From Heterodera schachtii (lineage: Eukaryota; Nematoda; Chromadorea; Rhabditida; Heteroderidae): DNA of 64,000 bases. The notes beneath the pieces are model-generated. The model made no database searches, was not told where the DNA came from, and saw only the letters and a list, made by a program, of their open reading frames with translations. The stretch spans positions 439,011-503,010 of the forward strand of contig SIJG01000044.1 in NCBI GenBank assembly GCA_023374025.1, in the 5' to 3' direction. A program made the position numbers and the translations under genes. This document shows positions 37,667-48,200 of this stretch, in pieces. The number at the start of each line of letters is the position of its first letter. The first letter of the stretch is position 1.

Positions 37667-38111
37667 ATGAGAAATCTTCTTATCGCAGCGTTGGCCATTG
37701 CGGTAATGCTTTTGTGTTGTGCGGAAGCCGTTCCAATGGAGAAGGAAAAGTATGACAATTATATAATTAATATTTAATGTATAATTAAATATTAAAACAA
37801 AATTTCTTCAATACGCTTACGCATAATTCGCTTTTTAAAATTTTATTAAAAAGTCAATTATTCAGACGGGCAACTTTTTTTTCATATTGAATAAACAGAA
37901 TGGGTTAGAGAATTAATTAAGATTTAAAAACTCTTGAAATCGGCAATTAATTAAGGCATTTTCATATTTATTTTCCAGTCAATTTGTTCGCCATAAGCGT
38001 TGGGGTTACGGTTACGGCGGTGGTTGGGGCGGCGGATGGAACCGCGGATTTGGCGGCGGATGGGGTGGCCGCGGATGGGGCGGCGGCTACGGTTACGGAT
38101 GGGGCCGATGA
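37667..38111 (+). CDS. secreted Gly/Trp-rich peptide precursor
   Basis: Two exons, 37667-37749 and 37979-38111, joined in phase to 71 codons ending TGA. Residues 1-22 are a strong signal peptide (LLIAALAIAVMLLCCAEA). A short spacer ends in RHKR, a dibasic cleavage site. The remaining ~36 residues are almost entirely Gly, Trp, Tyr, Arg and Phe (GGWGGGW, GYGYGGG), with GWGR at the C-terminus. This resembles nematode NLP-29/caenacin-type antimicrobial peptide precursors by layout and composition, though those are usually less Trp-rich. A structural or eggshell/cuticle Gly-rich peptide is the alternative. Single small intron. Confidence 0.85.
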
Positions 38112-38156
38112 TGATCAGACTGATCAGATCCAGCTGCTGGAGCCAAGATCACATTA

Positions 38157-38162
38157 AATAAA
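38157..38162 (+). terminator. AATAAA polyadenylation signal of the Gly/Trp-rich peptide gene
   Basis: AATAAA lies 46 bases after the TGA, in a suitable position for 3' end formation. Confidence 0.65.
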
Positions 38163-38330
38163 AAGTCGATTTTACTGAAATTCACTCATTTTTATGTTCA
38201 ATATTTTCGAATTAAAAAATTAAATTAATTTTTCGTTTGTGAATCAAAAACTTATGTCATTCATTGATTAGTTTTTATATATTGGTGATTTTGATCAGTA
38301 ATAGTTTTAAATTTATTTTTTTAAATCAAA

Positions 38331-39288
38331 TATGAACAAAAATTTGACGAAGATTTTGATTGTATTTTGCATTTTTGGCCAGATTTTGGCCCAACCATCA
38401 ATTTTATAAAAACGAAAAAGTAAAAATGAAAAAACATTATTCCGACAGAGACAAATGACCAAACTCAAAATGAATTAATGCCAAAAACAAAATTGGCTTC
38501 ACCCTCCGATTTGGAAAGGAAAAGAATTGATGAATTTGTCATTGAATATTTGGACATGAACCCTAATTGGGAGGATTGTTTAGACGAATGCCAATGCCAA
38601 AAACTTCACAGAAATGGATTGGCAAACTTTTTGGTCACCACTCAACGGAATCTTTCATCAAAAAGCGGTAATGGGCAATCCATCTGAAGCAACAGAGATG
38701 GGTTTAGGTTAGCCTAGAGGTCGAGATCTGAGGTTCCAAAAAACAGGAACTGGAACATGAATTCCGGCCTTCAAAATGCCCGGACTTCCGTAAATTGTTT
38801 TTTTTTAAATTTTTTTTACAGAATGCATTCTTCCTGATAATCGAAAAAAATAATTATTATAGTGTAGTATCATTTTTATTAAAACATTTCAGACTTTCTT
38901 TTTCTCGAGAATTGTTTTATAATTAAAAAAAATTGTCATTAAAAAATTTTTAACTTAAAACATTTAAAAAATCAATGATACATCAATATAAGAAATAATA
39001 TGAAAAAGACGGAAAAAACAATTCCAGACTATTAGTAAAATTCTATCACATGAATTTGATAATTTAGTTCGACAATATGCACGAAAAGCTGTAAAGAAAA
39101 GTGGACTTTTACTTAGGTATTTGAAACCAAATTTACTAAGAAAAATAAAATGCGGACGAATTAAGCAATGTAAAAAGGCCATTTATGGCATAAAGTCTGT
39201 TAAAAACCTAATTAAGAAAATAACCGAAAACAAAATATATTTTTACGCAAATAACGAAAAAATATTACTTTGTTCAAGTAATTATTAG
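38331..39288 (+). CDS. putative small secreted protein, uncertain exon joins
   Basis: Three coding-looking pieces. First, ATG at 38331 encodes a signal-peptide-like start (KILIVFCIFGQILAQ) that meets a stop soon after. Second, a stretch of about 38455-38687 is rich in Asp/Glu and contains CLDECQCQKL. Third, a frame opens after an acceptor-like TTCCAG (about 39024-39029). It is Lys/Arg-rich with IKCGRIKQCKKA and runs to the TAG at 39286-39288. Joining the second to the third at a donor inside LANFL keeps phase 0. The first join does not resolve. The family is not recognised. The third piece is ended by the first bases of an inserted element. Confidence 0.35.
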
Positions 39289-39887
39289 GGATTCTTTTTT
39301 TAGGCAAATGCCTAAAATTTCTGCGCACTTAATACGCTTAGATAAGCACGAAAAAAGCATTTTCCGCTTGATTTGGGGTGTCTACGATGACTTTTATAAT
39401 GCCTATTTTTGCCTATTTTGGACTTTTTGTGCTTAATGCCTATTTGCCTATTTTTGTGCCTATTTCGCCATTTTTGGCGCTTTTTTCAGGATTTTTGGAA
39501 AAATCCTTACCAAAAATGCAATAAAAATTAAAATACACCCCTAAGAATCGACTTGAAAAAATTTCAGAAATACACCTCTAAGAATTGAAAAAAAATTTTC
39601 ATAAAAATTCGTCCTCAAAAATTAATTATTTTTCTTCATAAAAATTTTGTGGTAAAAAATTATTTTTATCGAAAACAACTTTAAAACAATTGAAATATAA
39701 GCAAAGTATATTTTTAAATTAATTTTTACTTGTTTAATACCTAAAAAGCGTTAATAAAAAACTTTTTTTGCCTATTTTAGTGCCTATTTGATGATTTTTG
39801 TGCCTATTTGGTGCCTATTTTGCGATTTTTTTTCTGCCTTTTTAGGTGCCTATTTCGCGATTTTTTGTGCCTAGAAAAGAATCCCTA
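39286..39887. mobile_element. hAT-like TIR element (TAGGGATTC ends)
   Basis: TAGGGATTCTTTTTTTAGGC at 39286 and its near-inverse ending GAATCCCTA at 39887 are flanked by a perfect 8-bp duplication GTAATTAT (39278-39285 and 39888-39895). The interior is built of GCCTATTT/AAATAGGC words. It shares GCGCACTTAATACGC and AGATAAGCACGAAAAA with the elements at 51581 and 58159. No transposase frame. Confidence 0.92.
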
Positions 39888-40023
39888 GTAATTATCCATG
39901 AGTTTAAGTTATTTTTTTTTGATATGTTTCTAAGAAATTGAATGGTTGAATTTTTCCTAATTTTCCAAATTAAATTTGTAATTGGTTGCAAATTAAATAA
40001 ATGCAATAGGCAAATTTAAGAAT

Positions 40024-41519
40024 TTAATTAATTAGTGCAGCATCACATGTCACATTGATGTAGGTACAAGAATGGACAATGTATGTGTTGCTGTACCATG
40101 GTTTTTTCAAATCCGTGCCATCGCAGTCGGAGCCGATTTCATTGCAGTCACTCTTATCTCAGTTTCAGCAGAACTTGCTGTTGTAGTACTTGGAGTTACG
40201 CTTGGTGTTCCGTCTGAATATTTTTGATTTTTTAAATAATTTATGGCATTTCGTCTCCTTGGCAAACATAAACACATTTTGTTGTTCCTCCTCCCCGGTT
40301 CATTTGGGTTTTTCGCACACTAATTGGACTGATACTTTTTGTTGTACGGCGGTTTGTGGACTCAACGACCCACTTTGGTTTCTTGTTAAACTTAAAGCCC
40401 AAATCAATTTTCTACAAAGTATGATCAAAATCATCGAAATTTTCATAATTTTCTCCTTCGGCACTTATGGTATTGTGCGTTTTATCAATCCGCTAACATA
40501 TGCTTATAAAAATCGACTAAATGTTAAAAAATAATTATTCGTTAAAAGATATTTTTGTTCAACACAGATAATAATTATGGCCCTGATTTAGGTTTGCCAA
40601 AAGAACCCCAAAATATTTGCTAAAAACTCTAAAAGACGAAAAAATTTGCCAAAAATAGAAAGAAAAACTGCTTAATAAATGTGTGAATTTCTCAAAAAGC
40701 CTTATTAAAAATCACTCAGAAATTTCATAAAGGCAATTGCAAAAGCTATTGTCCCATTCATAGGTGTTTTTGCCTTTTATTTGTGTAGCATAAATCATTA
40801 TTATAACAAAATTTGTCGATTTATTTAAAAAATAAAATAATAATATACTGCCTAAAGAGTCAATGGAAATTCATAAACACAAAGTTTTTTCATAAACTCG
40901 TCACTAGGTCTTCTTACTTTTTTTTAATAAAAAAATGCATAGAACACCAAATTTTTGGTGTTTTATCAATTTGGAATTTAATTTTAAAATTTTCTGGCTG
41001 CGTCTTTCGGTAACTCCTTTTTCGTTTGAAAATAAATCTATTGTTTTACCGTTTTATGTTAATGTTAGACTTTATGTAAACAGAATTAAACGCACCTCAA
41101 TATGTATGGGGTTTTCCTGCTCCAATTCGCATATTTTACATGTGACATTCACTGTTTGGTAGCCGCAATACTCCTTCAATTTGCCAATCTTTAGCTTCAG
41201 ATTTTCTTTCCCTCCACACCGTAGCCTCCATCATCATCACTGCTACTGTGATCACCACCACCGTAACCCGACGAAATTTTTTTGATGTCTGATTTCTGGC
41301 AACCGCAGACGCACACCCAAGGGGCTAGGAGAGGACAAGCTGAAAATCAAAAATTACTCGGTTTTGGATTTAATTTTCAATTTAAAAAAACAATTAAATG
41401 TTTAAAATTAATTTTAATTTTTTTGAATTTACCTCCCCCGAAGTTGCTGAATCCAGCGAATGAGCATTAGAATTGTAAATAGAATTCAAATTCAAAACCA
41501 AGACAATAAACCAATGCAT
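40024..41519 (-). CDS. putative secreted Cys-containing protein with frame breaks
   Basis: On the minus strand, ATG at 41519 starts a signal peptide (WFIVLVLNLNSIYNSNA) with a GAG|GTAAAT donor. Further coding-looking pieces contain CVCGCQKSDIKK, a Gly/Ser/Asp linker, CGYQTVNVTCKICE (ending at a GAG|GTGCGT donor), a basic stretch with KCVYVCQGDE, and a Ser/Thr/Pro-rich part. The end, SDCNEIGSDCDG to HSCTYINVTCD, stops at 40024-40026. The two VNVTC/INVTC segments suggest a repeated domain. Several joins need one-base shifts, so this is either a decaying gene or one whose exons I have misplaced. Confidence 0.35.
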
Positions 41520-42486
41520 CCTTTTACCTTAATTAATAAAAAAAAAAACTTAATATTAATTTTTCTTTCTTTTTTTATTTGATGAGGTAAATAAATCCAA
41601 GCATTTCTCGTTGTGCTTTTATGACTGAAATTTTAGTGCTGTTCCACAGTTCCAATTAAGCCTTAATGACTAATTACAACCAAAATGCGTTTAGGTGAAT
41701 GGAAATTGACAATATTTTAAAATAAATCAAATTAAAAATAACAAAAAATGTCGGCCGCCCAGGCAAAAGAATGATTAATTACGAATGTGCCTTTTCCATG
41801 TATTATTTTAAGTCAAAATTATTTTTTAGATAAAATGTCAAAAGTTTTATAATGTCTCAATGTGGCAAATATTCCAAAATTAAATGTTATGAGGCATATT
41901 TGTTTCTTTCCGACTTCTATTAATTTGTAAAGTATGAAAAGACGAAAAAATTGTTAAATTGAAATAATTCAATTTAAATTAAAAGAAAATCAAATTGTTT
42001 TTCCAGAATCAAAAAATTTCAATGTCAATGTATTTTTTTTATTTAAGATATTTTATAATGCAAATCAAACAATGATCTGAAGTAAAAATTATGAGAACTC
42101 TTAAGAAGGCTTCCCATCATAGAGCTGGATTTTTTTGTTGAAGTTTATAGTTTGAGAATGCATTTTTAATTTTGAAAGTATATTTTCAAATTTTCAAAAA
42201 ATGCAAATGATGTAAATAATTTTTTGAAGAGGTTATATAATACAAAATACATACCTAGTTTTTTATTTCTAATATTTTTATGTTAAAAAATAATACAATA
42301 TATGCAAGAATCAATAAAGCATAAAGATAATTCGCTAATGAAAAAACATTATACACGTCAGAGGATGTTTTAAATAAATAACAAACAACTGAGCATTTAT
42401 AATATTAATATTCACAAACATTTAAATTTATGAAATGAATAATAAATTCATTACAAAATTAAAAATATTAATTCAATTTTAGAAAA
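41520..42486. other. AT-rich intergenic spacer
   Basis: No gene or named repeat seen. The last bases before 42487 contain CAATTTTAG, a likely trans-splice acceptor for the RING gene. Confidence 0.5.
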
Positions 42487-44797
42487 ATGGAAATGAATTA
42501 TTCTTTCACTTATTCATTTATTTATCTTCTATTAATATATTTTGTTTTCAACAAATGCAATTCTGAAGAATTGCTTAAAATTTGCATAAAATATGAACAG
42601 AATCATTCAACGGACGACACGCAACGGAAAATTACGGTTAATTTGAGTGCAATTTACCTGAACATGAATTTGATGAGCAAAGATGTTCAACCAAATTTGA
42701 ATAATGGGGACGAATTTGACATTCCAATGCCAACAAATGTTGGTGAATTTGACGAATTCAAATTGGTTTTTGGCATTTTTGTAAAACCATTGGACAATGA
42801 GTACCAGTCGAGTAGCTTTAACGAGGACCCAATGGACGATCAGCCGTTTGAAGGTGGATTTGGCATTTTGGGTATGGCATAAGAACCTCCATTTACGGCC
42901 GGTGCTCGACCCGAGAAAAGGATCATATTGCACTTGGATAATTTCGGCTTCAACTCTCGGAAAAATTGAATTCAATCACAGGCACCAAAACTTTTTGACA
43001 AAATTCTCGGGGCGTTTTCCAAAAAATAGCATTGCTTCATCAAAATGCCTTAGCTAATCTGTGGATATGCTTTTTGTTTGGACAGTAAAAATTCAAAACT
43101 TTCACAATTAAAGATCAGTTTTACCAACTGCAAATGGATGACATTCGATCAATGGTCCGATCTGTCGAGTTCGTTTTGTATGAGCCCAATTTTGCAAAGC
43201 GTTACACCTTTAACTTGGGCAAAATTGACCCGCCCGGAATCTTTTGGAAGCGACGAATTTTTCTCGACACAAAAAACGGCAGCCCGGGCAATTTCCATGG
43301 TTTTTTGTATGCCACCGTTAACAAAAATCAAAGAAATGTGCCAATGTTGGATGAAAAAATTTTGCTGGGCCACGCGCCACTTACTGCGGCAAAAAATCTT
43401 GGCAACCAATTGACTACCAACACAGAACAATTGGTAAATTACACTTAATGAAAATAAAAATTAATAGGTATTACAATTTTTTAATAAATTTTAATTGATT
43501 TAAATTAAAAAATTGATATTAATAATCAATTTGTAATATTTTGTTTTAGAGTTCAAATAATTTAAATGGAGAAGCATCAACCACGAAACAACAAGTAATT
43601 AATTAGATTTATAATTTGAAAATTTTAATGTTAAATTCAGCTAAATGAGTACCATTTATCAATTGAAATTAATGATGTACAACGCTTTTTTAAACACAAA
43701 ATTTGGAGTCTTGAATTAAAAATTTATTATTTTGAAGAGGTAAATTATTTAGCGTAATAAAATTGAACAATTAAATTTAGGGAAATAAAATATATGATTT
43801 AATTATTGACAATTCAATCAACGACAAAAAGCAAAACGATGCTGGTGATAATGATGGCGAAAAAGATGAATGCCCAATTTGTTTTGAACCATTAAATGGC
43901 GAAAAACAAACCATCAAATTTCATGAAGATTACAACGAAAACTCAAAGGCAAATTTTAAATATTATTTAAAAAACCAATTTATATGGATGGATTAAGATT
44001 ATGGGGTTCGGGCGAATTAGCGTGTAAATAGTCTTTAAAAAATTGCAAAAAATTATTTTATTTTTTTTAAGAATTTGCTAATATAAGTTTCACTAAAAAT
44101 AAACTAAAAATGAATTAATTATATTACAATAAAATTATTCCAGCACATTTTCCACAAGCATTGTATCGTAAATTGGTGAGAATTATTGAATGGTTTTTTA
44201 ATTTTAATTTCAAATAAGGATCGCCGCTCAAGGAAAAAGTTTTTGCCCTTTGTGTAAAAAGGAAACAAAAATCATAAAGGTGTAAAAATTGCTCTTTATT
44301 TTAATTGAATCATTAATAATTTATTTTGTAATTTTTAGTTTTCAATTTTACTTCCAATATTCAACAGTAGCAATGACCAATTGAATTTGTTGCTTTTTCT
44401 TAACCCAATCGCCCATTTATTTAAAATTGCCAATGGAAAGACTGAAGAAAATAAATTTATACGAAATCAAGCCAAAATGATAATAAAAAAGAAAATGAAA
44501 AGTATTGAGGACAAAGAAAAGTTTCTGAAAAAATTATTAGCAAAAATTGGGATTTTGAATTATGGAAATTTTATTGACGTAAAGTTTTTTCAAATTGGAA
44601 TTGATGGATTTGAAGAAAATCCAATTGTCGAAAGAATATTGCAAGAACTCAATCATATTCGCCAAGACAATGAAAGTGGTTTTGAAAAAAATATGTGTGC
44701 CATTATGGCATTCCAAAGCATCAAAACTATTCGAGTGGTAATGAATTACATTTTCATACAATTTTTTGAAAATTTACAACTCATTAGTGAAGAATGA
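42487..44797 (+). CDS. secretory-signal protein with C-terminal RING-like finger
   Basis: Exon 1 starts at 42487 with a hydrophobic leader (residues 8-22) and probably ends at a GG|GTATGG donor near 42872. A short middle exon (from about 42931) encodes YCTWIISASTLGKIEF. Resolved phases then give an exon ending at 43433, then 43550-43594, 43641-43739, 43781-43948, 44144-44175, 44219-44279 and 44339-44797. The intron after 43948 starts with GC. The RING part reads CPICFEPL, then HIFHKHCIVNW, then FCPLC. Spacing fits a RING-type E3 ligase, but the third zinc ligand is Ser rather than Cys. The upstream ~220 residues match no domain I know. A membrane or secreted E3-like protein is likely; function is inferred. 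Confidence 0.65.
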
Positions 44798-45664
44798 AGA
44801 GTTAATTATGAAGGATTAAACAACATTCGAAAAATATAACCAACGGAACAGAAAATATTTCATTACATTATTTGAATTGAAATTTAATTAATAAAAATTA
44901 TTTCAAGTTAAAAATTATATTTTTAAACAGCCTAAAACCGCAAAATTAACCAAAGCTTTGATCATTTTTAGGACAAGCAGTTAACATATTTCACTCAAAA
45001 TTTCAATTTTTTATAATAGAGGGCTGGGATTATCCAAACCCGTTTTTTTCAAAAATATTGGATGAAAATTTTAACCTTTCTTTTAGTCAAGAATGTAACT
45101 AATAGTGATGAAAAATTTTCTCAATAGTTTATTTATTTGTTTTATTGACAACAATTTTGATTTTAAAATTATGTATCTAAATTGATATAGCTTAATTTTG
45201 TTATAAAATTTTATCGTTTTCACCCTTAAAGTTGAAACTTTTTGGCACTTTTTTTTTCTATTTTTAGCATCTATTTTGGAGTTTTTTTAGAAGATAAAAA
45301 TTAATTCAATGTTAATTCTATTAGAGATTTCTACATTATTCCTCCTAATGTTCAGGCCACTCATCAAATTATTTATTTTTTTCTATGTTCTCTCTCTAAA
45401 GCAGGGCTTGCCGTGATTGAATTTCCAATCACGGAAATCAGTGAGCCGTGATCACGGGGCTTCCAAAAAAATCCCGTGATTTTCGTGATCCGTGATTATA
45501 AATAATTTTTCTGAATGATTTTTTTATTTCAATTTATTAACAAAAAACGGAATTTAATCGCTGGAAAAATAAACAAAAGATATTTTAAAGAAACCAAACC
45601 ATATAAACCGCTTTTTTTGCGGCGTGCTTTTTCCAAAAAACTTTTCGAGTACAGGGGGCAGACA

Positions 45665-45688
45665 GGTGGTGCCAATAGGTGCCGCCGG
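45665..45688. repeat. dispersed GC hairpin motif, diverged copy
   Basis: GGTGGTGCCAATAGGTGCCG followed by CCGG and AAAAAATTT. Both arms are recognisable with compensating wobble pairs. Confidence 0.55.
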
Positions 45689-46075
45689 GGAAAAAATTTG
45701 TGATTTTTAATGCGATTTGTTCGCAGATTTTGTCCAAAAATGTCAAAATTTACAATTTTGAGCCAATTTTTTGAGGAAATTAGAGCTTTATATAGAAATC
45801 TCTAATGAAAACTTTTAATTTTTAAGTAACTTTACTAAGAAAATTTTTCAAACTTTTCTTAAATTTAATCTCTCTATTTTATATAGAGAAAAAAAACAAA
45901 AAATTTCCTCTAACAAATAAGCTAACTTTTGATGTTGAACAAAAAAGTCTTTTGGACCAACATGATCAGCGACGGAGAGAAAAATAGGGATTTTTAGCCG
46001 CTTTTGCGCCAAAAAGGGGTTATTTTTTATCCATTTTGTGGTCAAAATTTCAAAAACTAGGTAAAATGGGGATCC

Positions 46076-46100
46076 AGTGGTGCCAATAGGCGCCGACGGG
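46076..46100. repeat. dispersed GC hairpin motif, diverged copy
   Basis: AGTGGTGCCAATAGGCGCCG followed by ACGGGAAAATTTTTGAAATT, the same downstream context as the copy at 28111. Confidence 0.55.
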
Positions 46101-46572
46101 AAAATTTTTGAAATTTTGAATGAATTTGTTAGTGATTTTATCCAAAAAATTTCCAATCTTTTGTATTTTGGGTCTAATGTTTTAAAAAAAAAAAAAAGAA
46201 AACAATTTTTAATGCTAGAAAACTTTCTTTTAATTAAATTTCAATAAACCAGCCATGCTCTAAAGCCATCATATGACAGCTTATGTTGCTTTTTCTTATT
46301 TTCTATTTCTTTAAATATTTGCATGATTATCTTTTTCTATTCTTTATTTTAATCTAGCTAACATTTCTAAGCTTTTCATATCTTTTTCCTTTTAATTTCC
46401 CTTTAGAAAAACGCTAAAAAATGGTTGTAATTATTTCAATGGCGAAAAGTCAAAAAAAGTAATTCCTAGTGACGAATAGTGGCGTTAGAATTAAGAGTTT
46501 CCGGGTTAAAAATGTGTGGAGGGGAAATTACATAAACATAATGCCACACAAATATTAATGGTGTCTCCCGAA

Positions 46573-46930
46573 GAATGAGGAAAAGAAAAAGGAAGAGAAA
46601 AAGGAAAATAAAGAGAAAGAGGAAAAGGAAAAGAAAGTGGAAGAGAAAGAGGAAGAGAAAGGGGAGAGAAGGAGGAAAGGGGAAGAGAAAGGGGAAGAAA
46701 AAGAGGAAGTGGAAGAGAAAGAGGAAGAGAAAGGGGAAAAGAAAAAGGAAAATAAAGAGAAAGAGTAGAAGAAAGAGGAAGAGAAAGAAGAAGAGAAAGG
46801 GGAAGAGAAGGAGGAAGAGAAAGAGGAAGACAAAGAGGAACGGGAAGAGGAAGAAGGGGAAGATGAAAGAAAAAAGTTGAAGGAGAATAGGAAAGGAAGG
46901 GGTACAGAGAAAGCGAAAGAGGAAGAGATT
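46573..46930. repeat. polypurine (GAGGAAAA-type) tract
   Basis: About 350 bases almost free of pyrimidines on the plus strand, made of AAGAGAAAGAGGAA-like words in no fixed period. The open frames on both strands here (Lys/Arg-rich one way, Ser/Phe-rich the other) are by-products of the composition. Confidence 0.95.
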
Positions 46931-47360
46931 TTAAGTAGTCCTATAAAAGTTAGAGTTTAAAGAAAAAAAATTAATTTGATTCCCGGCCATTAAAATACCC
47001 AACCAAATCCAATTGCCCTTTTATAAATTTTTTTTGACGCGGAGCGCCCTCTAGAGACAGTGAGTGTTAAATAGCGAAGCTATTTCAATTTAAAAAAATA
47101 AATTTAAACCAGGTACATTCAGTGCCCGTAGGGCAGGTTATAAAAAAAACAATCAAATGTGCCATAAGTTTGTTCAACCTGGGGAATTTTTTTTTTGAAA
47201 TTTTGAAAACTATTAGAAAGTACTTAGGGCTATCAATGATATTAAGAATTAATAATTTATTTGCTTTTGAGTAAAGTTAAGGGTGGTTTTTTGTTTAAAA
47301 TTTACATGTGACGGTTTTTTATAACGACCTTTTTGATGTATTTTTTATCGGACCTGGTCG

Positions 47361-47392
47361 GTTGCGCCGGTACGTACGATAGGGCGCCGCCG
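47361..47392. repeat. dispersed GC hairpin motif with expanded loop
   Basis: GGTTGCGCCGGTACGTACGA followed by TAGGGCGCCGCCG. The right arm is intact and the loop region carries a GTACGTAC insertion. Confidence 0.45.
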
Positions 47393-48200
47393 ATTGATCT
47401 TGTATAATCCCTAATTGGCCTAATTATGACAATTAAGAATTGATGGATGGAGAATATGCTCCTAAATTGTCAGAATTCTTCACATTTTTGGTCCAACTTT
47501 AAAAATTCTTAATTTTTCAAAAACCAACTAAAAATTGTGAGTTTTAGCCCCACCGGTTTGGCCAACCCTTGCCAAATGACTCGGACATTTCCAAACTCAA
47601 ATGCCGAGGATGCACTCTATAAATTGCACACATTTCCACTTTTATTGAGTAAATCTCTATCATTTTTGGGTCAGCATTTTGCTTAGATAAAAATTATATG
47701 GGAAAATGGTGGGGGAGAGAAGTAACTCCAATTTAAAATTGTTTCTTTTTTGGGTCATCGTTTTGCCGTGATTTATTTTATGCCCTCGCTACCCATCATA
47801 AATATTAAAAAATATTATATAAATGACCTTCCCATCAGCAGAAAACAGTAGAAGCTTCATTTATTCATTTAACACTTCTGTAATTAGTCTTTTTGAATTT
47901 ATTTTTCGTTTTTTTTTGTGCAAAAACTCATATTTTCAAATTAAAATGCAATAAAAATATTTTTATAGTTGTAAACATTTTATATTATAAATGGGATCTT
48001 TATATTATAATAATTGCATAAAAAAATACGATTAAAAAATGCCAAAATATATATATATATATATTAGAAAATAAACCAAAATTGCTAAAATGTACAAAAA
48101 TATATAAATAAAGTCCTAAACGTTCCGCAAAAAAGTAGTAATTATTAAATTTATTAATTTTTCTTATTTTACTTTTATTTATCAATAAATTAAACAATTA

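Larger units (their letters stand above)
44798..48200. other. repeat-rich intergenic region
   Basis: No supported gene. It contains two GC hairpin copies (45665-45688, 46076-46100), a third near 47361-47392, and a CACGG/CCGTG-rich patch at 45411-45500. A long polypurine tract lies at 46573-46930. TATA-type repeats (ATATATATAT near 48050) precede the BTB gene. Confidence 0.5.

Noticed and set aside
46555..46880. Long Lys/Arg-rich (plus) and Ser/Phe-rich (minus) open frames
   Set aside because: Both are forced by the polypurine tract; no start, splice or domain evidence.
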